Assembly: GCA_964640305.1 (NCBI GenBank)
Contig: CAZXFF010000043.1
Span: 1 to 16,003 of the forward strand
Source of the DNA: Coprenecus sp964640305
Lineage (GTDB): Bacteria > Bacteroidota > Bacteroidia > Bacteroidales > UBA932
Length of the DNA: 16,003 bases
Reading direction: 5' to 3'
In this document: positions 1 to 7,395 of the stretch, piece by piece
Layout: the number at the start of each line of letters is the position of its first letter
Numbering within the stretch: the stretch's first letter is position 1
Translations under genes and position numbers: made by a program
The notes under the pieces: model-generated
Database searches by the model: none
What the model was told of the DNA's origin: nothing
The model's input: the letters and a program-made list of their open reading frames with translations, nothing else

Positions 1-651
1 CACAAGGTCCAGAAGGCCGTTTCTGGAGAGGAATACCTTATCGTTCAGCTTGAATGTGAGTCCGGTATTCAGGTATGCATAGTTCCTGACCATCGATTCG
101 AGGAACTCTATATTGTATCTGTAGTGCGGGAATACTGCATCATCGGCAAGGAATTCCACTTTTGTCCCGTTTTTCTCTGTACTGTCGCCATCCGTTTCAT
201 GCAGGAGTTTCCCTTTCGAAAATGAAGCGCTATGGTATTTCCCGTCCCTGTATGCCGTGATTATGAATGAGATGGAGGTTGCATTTACAGCTTTCAGCCC
301 GACTCCGTTAAGACCTACGCTCTTCTTGAATGCCTTTCCTGCCTCGAATTTACCGCCTGTGTTCATTGTACTGGCAACGTCCACAAGTTTATCCAGCGGG
401 ATACCTCTTCCGAAGTCCCTTACTGTAACGGTCCTGTCTTCCAGAAGTATATCGATTTCTTTTCCGAAGCCGGCGGCAAATTCATCTACTGAATTGTCTA
501 TGACTTCCTTAACAAGGATATAGATGCCGTCATCAGGCAGGGAACCGTCTCCGGTATTGCCGATGTACATACCGGGTCTGGTGCGGATATGGTCGTACCA
601 TTCCAGCGTCTGTATGGTGCTACTGTCGTAACTGGTTGATATTTCGCTCAT
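1..651 (-). CDS. parE: DNA topoisomerase IV subunit B (ParE), 5' part, truncated by the left window edge
   Basis: The minus strand is open from an ATG at 651 to the window edge, giving 217 N-terminal residues of a GHKL-type topoisomerase ATPase; the rest of the gene lies outside. Visible ATPase motifs are the RPGMYIG segment (25-31), the KEVIDNSVDE helix with Glu49 and Asn53 (ATP/Mg2+ contacts in this family), DFGRGIP (79-85) and the glycine loop VGLNGVG (112-118). The DDGIYILVKEV stretch is typical of the Bacteroidetes ParE branch rather than GyrB, whose corresponding segment reads more like LHHLVYEVVDN. ParE supplies the ATPase and TOPRIM part of the ParC2ParE2 enzyme that decatenates daughter chromosomes. 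The start is set by MSEIS just before the conserved region; an A/T-rich leader without Shine-Dalgarno precedes it. It is transcribed divergently from the lipoprotein operon. GyrB is the main alternative, considered unlikely. Confidence 0.92.
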   Translation of the reverse strand, partial: MSEISTSYDSSTIQTLEWYDHIRTRPGMYIGNTGDGSLPDDGIYILVKEVIDNSVDEFAAGFGKEIDILLEDRTVTVRDFGRGIPLDKLVDVASTMNTGGKFEAGKAFKKSVGLNGVGLKAVNATSISFIITAYRDGKYHSASFSKGKLLHETDGDSTEKNGTKVEFLADDAVFPHYRYNIEFLESMVRNYAYLNTGLTFKLNDKVFLSRNGLLDLV

Positions 652-679
652 TCCAATTTTTTAAAGAAAAATTAACGGG

Positions 680-687
680 CAAATTTA
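680..687 (-). promoter_or_regulatory. Putative -7 element (TAnnTTTG) of parE
   Basis: On the minus strand this reads TAAATTTG, a perfect match to the Bacteroidetes sigma-ABfr -7 consensus TAnnTTTG, 28 nt upstream of the parE start codon. A TATTG lies further upstream (701-705), but the spacing of about 13 nt is shorter than the usual 19-21, so the -33 half is weak or absent. Confidence 0.45.
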
Positions 688-731
688 CAAAGTTTTTTCC
701 CAATAAAAGGAGGAACGGGAGGAAAAATTGC

Positions 732-739
732 TACTTTTG
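732..739 (+). promoter_or_regulatory. Putative -7 element (TAnnTTTG) of the lipoprotein operon
   Basis: TACTTTTG matches the Bacteroidetes -7 consensus and sits 31 nt upstream of the first lipoprotein ATG (771), which would give a leader of about 25 nt. No good TTTG/TTG lies 19-21 nt upstream, where the sequence is A/G-rich, so this may be a weak or activator-dependent promoter. Confidence 0.4.
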
Positions 740-770
740 CCGCAATTTGTGTACTAAATAACATGTGCCT

Positions 771-2936
771 ATGAGTAGAAAATATGTAATTTTCTTCCTA
801 TGCACCCTGACCGCTGTTTTGTCCTGTTCAAGAAACAGTGAGGACTTCTTTTTCGAAAGGGGAAAAGGGGGCATAAGGTTAACTTTGGACACCGACTATG
901 CTGTAGCTACAAAAGCAGATGTCGAAGAAGGCCCGGTAGAGCCGGATAATTTCAAGATAGAAATAATCAATTCGAAAGGGGTTATTTTCAAGCGCTGGAA
1001 AACCTACGCCGATTACAAAAGCGAGGAGAACCAGGCATTCGTAATGAACGCAGGAGGACCATACAGGATCAGAGCTACATATGGAGATTCTCTTGCGAGC
1101 GGGTTCAATGCATTGTTCTTCAAGGGAGAAGAAGAATTCATGGTTGTGCCCCAGGAAACAGTTGACTTGAGCGTCGTATGCAGGATGGCGAATGTAAAAG
1201 TAGCCGTTGTGTATGGCGAAAACATCAAGAAGGACTACACTGATTTCAATGTGAACGTCAAGAACAGCCGCGGATCACTGGATTTCGGGAAAGACTGTAC
1301 GGAAGCAGGATATCTTCCTGTAGGTGATCTTTCAGTCACAATGGAGCTTACGGATACAGAAGGCAAGAAATGGTATTTCCGGAACAAGTCGGAGATTTCG
1401 GCTGCTGCCGGAGACTTCATTACCCTAAGGATGGATACCAAGAAGATTCCTGAGATGGAAGTCGGGGTCTCGATTACGATAGACAAGACGACAGATGACC
1501 ACACTGTTACAGTAAACCTGCCTTCATACATGCTTCCGGCAGATGCTCCCTATTTTACACCTGTCGGATTTGCCCAGGAAAACAAGACTGTCACCTTCGT
1601 CGAGGGGACATCTCCTGAAAACGCATCCGTGAATATAACTGCCGAGTCAGGACTGCAGACATGTGTGATGAAAGTGAATTCCGCTTATCTCATCAATACT
1701 CTGGGCTGGCCATCTGAAATAGATTTCATGAACATTACCCCGGATGTCCGCAATATCCTGTCCAGAGACGGAGTCCTTTATACTGATGGCATGGCCGGAT
1801 GTACCCTCGCCAATATTGACCTGAAAGGATTGGCCAAGGTGTTCAAATATACGGATGTGGCCGAAGACAATACGCATTCATTTACGGTAACGGTAACGGA
1901 TGCGGTCGGAAAGAGTGCGGAAGCTGCTTATTATATGGTACCTGTCCTGGCTCAGAAAACAGTAGAGGATATCCCTGCAGCTGATGTGTGGGCTGTCAAG
2001 GCTTATGTATCCATGACCACGGACGGCAATCCTGAAAACCTTTTCCCGGAAATCAGCTCAGATGGTATTTCATGGACGAAACCGGAGTACGACCAGGTTT
2101 CAGTGGATGGCAATGTGCGTAAGGTTCTTATAAAGGGGCTGACTCCAGGAACAGCATATTCCGTAAGGGCCGGTTACAACAGTTATTCTTCAGAAGTATT
2201 CAAATCAATGACCACTGAGGCGGCCCTGCAGGTAGGCAATGCCGGTTTCGAGGATTGGAGCGAATGGAAATATTATGTCAACAATTCATCGTTGTTCGGC
2301 ACAGGGGAAGATGTATATCTGAGCAATTATGCTCCTTACAGGGAAGAGGCTTCCAGAAATTGGAATTGTAACAATTCCGAGACAACTCCTGGAGACAGGA
2401 CCAATACCAGTGCCACGTACAAGAGTTTCCCGATGGTCACATACGTCACAGGAAGAACTGGCGACAGAGCTGCGCAGGTGGCCACCATCGCCATCAGCAA
2501 TACGGCAACCAATATTACATGTCCTATGCCGAGAAGCATTGTGGCAGGCAGACTTTTCACTGAAGAATCATCCTCTGCTTCCGGTGTCAACTTTGCATCA
2601 AGACCCTCAAGTCTGTCTTTCTATTACAAATACGATTCGTACAATTCTGATACGTTCAAGGTGTACATCTGCGTAAAAAACGGAGAAACAGTCATTGCAG
2701 AGGGAATAGCCACACCGTCAGCTGCCGGAGACTGGACTTATTGCAAGGTGGATCTGACATATTCCGAGACATCCCTTACGGCACAGAGCATATACATAGA
2801 ACTAAAATCATCGAGCTCTTCAGGGGAACCGCCATGGACTACCAAGCGGACCATCACATACGGAGGTACCAACACCGCAGGAGTGCATGGAGGTAGTGTC
2901 TTGACAGTTGATGACATAGAATTGATTTACGAATAA
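771..2936 (+). CDS. Surface lipoprotein with DUF4493-like N-terminus, Fn3-like domain and diverged PCMD-like C-terminal domain
   Basis: First gene of a five-gene operon; 721 aa from the ATG at 771. An in-frame GTG lies two codons earlier, but the ATG gives a cleaner signal peptide. Signal peptide II with lipobox VLSC (Cys19) is followed by SRNSED, whose acidic residues resemble a Bacteroidetes lipoprotein export signal, so surface display is likely. Order of domains: DUF4493-like beta region (about 35-225); a beta domain shared with the next two genes (about 283-393, ending in FTVTVTDAVGK); an Fn3-like domain (about 402-485); and a C-terminal jelly-roll-like region from NAGFEDW (490) to DDIELIYE, which aligns in position with the PCMD domains of the genes at 4445 and 7392 but is strongly diverged. 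A Lys48-Ala49 step follows the first strand. No catalytic motif is recognised. PCMD (putative carbohydrate metabolism domain) is only a family name; the function is unknown. Confidence 0.85.
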   Translation: MSRKYVIFFLCTLTAVLSCSRNSEDFFFERGKGGIRLTLDTDYAVATKADVEEGPVEPDNFKIEIINSKGVIFKRWKTYADYKSEENQAFVMNAGGPYRIRATYGDSLASGFNALFFKGEEEFMVVPQETVDLSVVCRMANVKVAVVYGENIKKDYTDFNVNVKNSRGSLDFGKDCTEAGYLPVGDLSVTMELTDTEGKKWYFRNKSEISAAAGDFITLRMDTKKIPEMEVGVSITIDKTTDDHTVTVNLPSYMLPADAPYFTPVGFAQENKTVTFVEGTSPENASVNITAESGLQTCVMKVNSAYLINTLGWPSEIDFMNITPDVRNILSRDGVLYTDGMAGCTLANIDLKGLAKVFKYTDVAEDNTHSFTVTVTDAVGKSAEAAYYMVPVLAQKTVEDIPAADVWAVKAYVSMTTDGNPENLFPEISSDGISWTKPEYDQVSVDGNVRKVLIKGLTPGTAYSVRAGYNSYSSEVFKSMTTEAALQVGNAGFEDWSEWKYYVNNSSLFGTGEDVYLSNYAPYREEASRNWNCNNSETTPGDRTNTSATYKSFPMVTYVTGRTGDRAAQVATIAISNTATNITCPMPRSIVAGRLFTEESSSASGVNFASRPSSLSFYYKYDSYNSDTFKVYICVKNGETVIAEGIATPSAAGDWTYCKVDLTYSETSLTAQSIYIELKSSSSSGEPPWTTKRTITYGGTNTAGVHGGSVLTVDDIELIYE

Positions 2937-2952
2937 TAAAGAAAAGACATAT

Positions 2953-4440
2953 ATGAAAAGAATAATTTTATCGTTGGCGGTTTTGGCCTCAGTGATTGCA
3001 GGCTGCAGAAATGAGGTAAAGGAAGGGCCTAAAGCACACATAACATTTGAACTTTCTTCAGAAGGAGAATTCGTGGAGCCGGAGCCTTTGGCTAAGGCTT
3101 CGGATGACATACAGATGGATGTCAATGAGTTTTCGTTGTCCATCGTGAATAAGGAAAACGGCCAGACTGTACTGTCGTGGCCTAAATATTCAGAAGTCCC
3201 TCCGGTGGTATCGATGGATCCTGGTTCGTATACCGTAAAAGCTGTTTCTCCCGGAAATAAGGATGTTGCCTGGAGCCAGCCTATATACGAAGGTGCAACT
3301 GACGTAACCATATCTCCCGGTGCAGTTGAAAACATTTCCCTTATCTGTACCATTTCAAACATGAAGGTCTCAGTGAGATGTACTGAGAAGTTCCTTTCTG
3401 AAATGTCGGATTATTCTGTAACCGTGTCATCGTCATACGGAGCTCTGATATACACTCCTGAAATAATCTCCAATGGGACTTCCGGTTATTTTAAGGTGGC
3501 GCCGTTGGCCTTGGATGTCAAAGCTGTACGCAAGACAGGAGGAACAGTAAACCATCATGTCGAAATAACGTCTGTTGCAGCCAAAGATCACCATGTGTTT
3601 ACTTTGGATGCCAGCGAGACCGGTTATGCAAACCTTGGGGAGGGGCTTTCCATTGACTATACTGTAAATAACAGGGAAGAAGACATTCTGATTGACGGAC
3701 TTGAAGAGAATCCTGTGGATGATGAGTATGCCGTGCCTGAATTGTCAGGTTCTTCTGTCACTGACGGTGCTGTAGACGTGCCTCTGGCTACAGCTGCTGT
3801 AGAACTTACCTATTCCGAGAATGTTCAGCTGGTATCCGGGAAGAATGTCACCTTGAACGGAGAAATATGTACCGCATCAGTCAGCGGCAGCATTGTAACA
3901 GTAACGCTCCCGGAACTTGCGGCATCCACTTCGTATACTCTGAGCATACCTGAGGGAGCGGTTGCAAATGCGGCAGACAACAGTAAAACGGCAGCAGCAG
4001 CAAGCATTACCTTTACTACGGCAGAGGAGGTTGTGGATCCAGGCTCTTCTATTGAAATTACAGCCACTGCAGGAATTGACGCTCCTGTTACATACAACAA
4101 GACAAGTCTGCCTGAAACCTTTACTTTGTCTGTAAATGCTACAGCCGGAATAGAGAAGTATGTAGTGAATATAAAGACTCCTGGTTTACAAGGGTTGCTT
4201 GATATGATGAAAATGCCATATACAGTCGACCTCGCGAACATGAATGAAGATGAACAGGCTTTCTGGGGGGCTTTGTTTTCAATAACCTCGGATGATGTAA
4301 AGGGTAAAAAGGACGTGGCTTTCGAAATATCGGAATTCCTTGCGGCAATGCCTGCAGAGGAGAATGTGATGGAAATTGTGATTACGGATGCGGGTGGAGC
4401 CAGCAAAACGGCTACCTTGACAATAATTATGACAGAATAG
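2953..4440 (+). CDS. Lipoprotein with DUF4493-like N-terminus and SbsA-type Ig-like (Big_5) domain
   Basis: 495 aa, 16 nt after the previous stop. Signal peptide with lipobox VIAGC (Cys18), then RNEVKEG. Residues 28-225 match the DUF4493-like part of its neighbours: the GSYTVKAVSPG strand, PIYEGATDVTI, then the Cys-containing strand ICTISNMKVSV. Residues about 263-357 form an SbsA-type Ig-like domain: SVTDGAVDVPLATAAVELTY opens it, a SYTLSIPEGAVANAADN segment follows, and SITFTTAEE closes it. The C-terminal part (368-495) is the shared domain of the flanking genes, ending in ITDAGGASKTATLTI. It is the only member of the set without the Fn3-PCMD module, so it may be a shorter structural or adaptor subunit. 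A Lys48-Ala49 step occupies the same residue position as in the first gene. Function unknown; surface location is inferred. Confidence 0.83.
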   Translation: MKRIILSLAVLASVIAGCRNEVKEGPKAHITFELSSEGEFVEPEPLAKASDDIQMDVNEFSLSIVNKENGQTVLSWPKYSEVPPVVSMDPGSYTVKAVSPGNKDVAWSQPIYEGATDVTISPGAVENISLICTISNMKVSVRCTEKFLSEMSDYSVTVSSSYGALIYTPEIISNGTSGYFKVAPLALDVKAVRKTGGTVNHHVEITSVAAKDHHVFTLDASETGYANLGEGLSIDYTVNNREEDILIDGLEENPVDDEYAVPELSGSSVTDGAVDVPLATAAVELTYSENVQLVSGKNVTLNGEICTASVSGSIVTVTLPELAASTSYTLSIPEGAVANAADNSKTAAAASITFTTAEEVVDPGSSIEITATAGIDAPVTYNKTSLPETFTLSVNATAGIEKYVVNIKTPGLQGLLDMMKMPYTVDLANMNEDEQAFWGALFSITSDDVKGKKDVAFEISEFLAAMPAEENVMEIVITDAGGASKTATLTIIMTE

Positions 4441-4444
4441 GGAC

Positions 4445-6592
4445 ATGAAGACGGCAGTAAGATATATAGTTCTGTCCCTTATATCCGCTGTTACGGCTAT
4501 TTCCTGCAGCAGGGTAGAGGATGAATATCTCTTTGCCCGCCACGAAGGACTGCTGGCCGTTGATTTCGGCTATGACCTTGGGGTTTTACCCGTTACCAGA
4601 TCGGAGATGGCGGAAGAACCGGTGTTCAAGGTTATGGTGAGGGATATCGGAAAGGATGTGATTGTCAAGACAATCGAGGACCATAGGGAATTGCAGACAG
4701 CACCTCTGGTATTAAGGGAAGGTAAATACGAAGTCCGTGCGACAAACGGAACCGAGACAGAAGCGGCATTCGATGCCCCCTTCTATGCCGGTGCGGATAC
4801 GGTGGATGTGATAAGCGGTGAGACAGCAAATGCATCCATCACATGTACTCTCGCAAACGTTAAGGTAACAGTATCGTTTTCCGATGCAGTGGTTGATAAT
4901 TTTTCCAGATATGCAGTGACGGTTACCAACGAGAATCCTGATGGGACCCTCCTGTATGAAGGGGAAACACTGGGGAAAGAAGGTTACTTCAAGTGCACAG
5001 GGAGTTTGGTATGGACAATCGGGCTTACTAATACGGACGGGAAGGAATATACCGTCTCGAACGCAATAAACGATGTAAAGCCCCGACAGTATTACAATAT
5101 CCATTTCGACGTGGATGGAGACGGTGTCTCCGGTCAGGGTGGCACATCCATAAGGGTGATTGTCGACAACTCTTTGAATGAGCAGGAACACAATGTGGAT
5201 ATCAACCTCAACAAGGAACCTCAGCCTTCGGTCAAGGAGGCTACCGGGGCGGACATCGCAGAAGAATTGAGGTCTCCGCAGGGTGTGAACCTATTGGGAC
5301 TTTTCAATGTTTCAGCCCCTGCAGGAGTGGAAAGAGTAGTGGTTTCCCATAGCTCGCCGGAACTGGTATCCTTGGGAATACCTAATTCCATCAATCTCCT
5401 GGAGGTGGATCCTGGAATAAAGGAAACAGTAAACGGAAAAGGGCTGACTTGGAGTGAGTTCTCAAAAGGGGACAAGAGTCTGGATATAGATTTCAGGACA
5501 ATGTTCGCCTCGGTTCTTCCATTAGGCACGTACAGGTTCACTATCAATATCCTGGATGCCCAGGCGCAGTATGTGTCAATACCGGTAACTGTGAAAATAA
5601 TACCGAATATAGAAGTTTCAATGCTGAGAATCGATGCATGGGCAAAATTCGCATATGTCTATGCTCAGTACAATACAGAAGAAGAACCTGCAGGAATGGG
5701 ATTCCAGTACAGACAGGGTGAGGCTTCGGAATGGACGGATTATGCCGGAGAACTTTCTAAAAGCGGAAATACATACTCGGCAATGATAACAGGTCTGGAT
5801 CCTGAAACCGAGTATCAGTTCAGGGCCATCTCCGACAAGGATATTGCTGACGGCAAGTCCGATGAAAACATCATGTCTGCTACGACAGAAGCTACAGCCC
5901 AGCTGCCCAACTTCAATTTCGATGCATGGACTGAAAGCGGGCATTTTCCCAATGCGGACAGAGGTTCATCATATTTCTGGGACTCCGGCAATGAGGGAAC
6001 AAGTACCCTGAGCAAATATCCTACATCGCAGGAAACATCCCATGTCATATCAGGGTCGGCAGTCAAAATGGTTTCCCAGTATGTAGGAGTGGGTGCTCTC
6101 GGCAAGTTTGCAGGAGGGAATATATATTCCGGAGCATTTGTGAAACTGGTAGGAATGGACGGGGCAGAGATTGACTTCGGAAGGCCATTCTCGGTACGTC
6201 CTACCACTCTGAACGGTTGGTACAGCTATGCTCCTGCATCCATCAATTACACAAAGTCGCCTTACGATAATCTGAAAGGGACTCAGGATGTGGCAAAGAT
6301 CTATGTGGCCCTTACTGACTGGACCGGACCATTTAGGGTAAACAATGCTACCGGAACCCTATTCAATCCGGATGATCCATCTGTCATTGCATACGGAGAA
6401 CTGGAAGACAATACCGGCACCGGAGGCGAGTACAGGCAGTTCACGATAAATCTGCAATACCGTGACAGCAGAAGACCCTCATACGTTCTGATAGTCGTCT
6501 CTGCAAGCAAATACGCGGATTTCTTTACAGGCGGTACTGGTAGTACCATGTACATTGATGAATTTAACTTCGGTTTTGATCCAGCAGAATGA
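4445..6592 (+). CDS. Surface lipoprotein with DUF4493-like N-terminus, Fn3-like domain and PCMD-like C-terminal domain
   Basis: 715 aa, starting 4 nt after the preceding TAG. Signal peptide with lipobox AISC (Cys21), then SRVEDE, an acidic run compatible with surface export. Domains: DUF4493-like beta region (about 36-225, with GKYEVRATNG, FYAGADTVDV and the ITCTLANVKVTVSF strand); shared beta domain (about 286-386); Fn3-like domain from IDAWAKFAYVYAQY (396) to ATTEA (483); PCMD-like domain (about 487-712). The PCMD part has the segments FWDSGNEG, AGGNIYSGAF, FGRPFSVRP, IYVALTDWTGPFRV, DPSVIAYGEL, SASKYADFFTGG and MYIDEFNFGF, all with close counterparts in the lipoprotein at 7392, so the two are paralogous there. 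An Arg52-Ser53 step follows the first strand. The stop overlaps the ATG of the next gene (ATGA), suggesting translational coupling. Function unknown. Confidence 0.86.
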   Translation: MKTAVRYIVLSLISAVTAISCSRVEDEYLFARHEGLLAVDFGYDLGVLPVTRSEMAEEPVFKVMVRDIGKDVIVKTIEDHRELQTAPLVLREGKYEVRATNGTETEAAFDAPFYAGADTVDVISGETANASITCTLANVKVTVSFSDAVVDNFSRYAVTVTNENPDGTLLYEGETLGKEGYFKCTGSLVWTIGLTNTDGKEYTVSNAINDVKPRQYYNIHFDVDGDGVSGQGGTSIRVIVDNSLNEQEHNVDINLNKEPQPSVKEATGADIAEELRSPQGVNLLGLFNVSAPAGVERVVVSHSSPELVSLGIPNSINLLEVDPGIKETVNGKGLTWSEFSKGDKSLDIDFRTMFASVLPLGTYRFTINILDAQAQYVSIPVTVKIIPNIEVSMLRIDAWAKFAYVYAQYNTEEEPAGMGFQYRQGEASEWTDYAGELSKSGNTYSAMITGLDPETEYQFRAISDKDIADGKSDENIMSATTEATAQLPNFNFDAWTESGHFPNADRGSSYFWDSGNEGTSTLSKYPTSQETSHVISGSAVKMVSQYVGVGALGKFAGGNIYSGAFVKLVGMDGAEIDFGRPFSVRPTTLNGWYSYAPASINYTKSPYDNLKGTQDVAKIYVALTDWTGPFRVNNATGTLFNPDDPSVIAYGELEDNTGTGGEYRQFTINLQYRDSRRPSYVLIVVSASKYADFFTGGTGSTMYIDEFNFGFDPAE

Positions 6593-7395
6593 GTTCAGTA
6601 TATAGATTTCTTCTGGCAGTGGCAATGACTGCATTACTGGGGTGCGTTGATGCCGCTGCCCAGAAATTTGACAGGGGCATGAGTTTTCACGAGACACCTG
6701 TCTTTATGCCCAAAGGGAATATCATGTTCGGAGGAACTGTTTCGTACAGGGATTTCAAGACCTACGACTATAAACTGGTGGTCCTGGACAATATGAATCT
6801 CAATGCATATACGCTTGCAGCAACTCCCTATATATATTATTTCTTCGCCAAGAACATGGCAGTAGGTCTAAGGTTCTCGTACGAGAGAACACTTGCGATG
6901 ATTAACGGAATAGACATCTCTTTGTCGGAGGATATGTCGTTCGGGATATCGGATTTCTATCTGCTGCAGCATACATATTACGGATCGCTTTCCTACAGAT
7001 ACTATATTCCGATAGCCGGAAGCAGGATATTCGCCATTTTCAGTGACGTCTCCTTCAATTTCGGTGCAGGACAAGGTAAAAGCATGCAGGGCTCCGGAGA
7101 CAATGTGACCGGTACGTATCAGGATATTCTGGATCTTGGGATAGACCTGGTTCCAGGACTTACGGTCTTTGTCTCCAATGAAATGGCAGTAGAGGCATCG
7201 ATAGGTATCCTGGGAATGGGATGGAAGCGGATAAAGCAGACTACAAACCAGGTATATGAAGGTTCCTATGAAACATCCAAGGCAAACTTCAAGATAAACC
7301 TTCTGTCAATAAAATTAGGAGTCAATTTTGTACTTCCGGTTGTGAAAGACAAACCGCGTTCTCCTAAGGGAACCAATAACAATCCTGCAAAATGA
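6589..7395 (+). CDS. Predicted outer-membrane beta-barrel protein
   Basis: 268 aa. The N-terminus (hydrophobic 5-18, then VDAAAQKFDRG) fits a signal peptide cleaved near Ala24/Gln25. LLGC at 16-19 also resembles a lipobox, so lipidation cannot be excluded. The mature part alternates hydrophobic and polar residues in short strands rich in Tyr/Phe/Gly, for example IMFGGTVSYRDF, YTLAATPYIYYFFAKNMAVGLRFSYER, YYGSLSYRYYIP, IFAIFSDVSFNFGAG and INLLSIKLGVNFVLP, with polar turns between, as in 8- to 10-strand outer-membrane barrels. Unlike many barrels it does not end on a terminal aromatic residue: a polar tail (about 251-268, KPRSPKGTNNNPAK) follows the last strand. It overlaps both neighbours by 4 nt, so it is embedded in the lipoprotein operon and may be its membrane anchor or channel. 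No specific family is recognised. Confidence 0.8.
   Translation: MSSVYRFLLAVAMTALLGCVDAAAQKFDRGMSFHETPVFMPKGNIMFGGTVSYRDFKTYDYKLVVLDNMNLNAYTLAATPYIYYFFAKNMAVGLRFSYERTLAMINGIDISLSEDMSFGISDFYLLQHTYYGSLSYRYYIPIAGSRIFAIFSDVSFNFGAGQGKSMQGSGDNVTGTYQDILDLGIDLVPGLTVFVSNEMAVEASIGILGMGWKRIKQTTNQVYEGSYETSKANFKINLLSIKLGVNFVLPVVKDKPRSPKGTNNNPAK

Noticed and set aside
257..523. An 88-residue open frame on the plus strand
   Set aside because: It is the antisense shadow of the parE ATPase region, whose motifs are unambiguous on the minus strand.
765..770. GTG start two codons before the chosen start of the first lipoprotein
   Set aside because: The ATG at 771 gives a normal signal peptide (Ser-Arg-Lys then a hydrophobic core). 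The GTG adds only Met-Pro and has no supporting ribosome-binding site.
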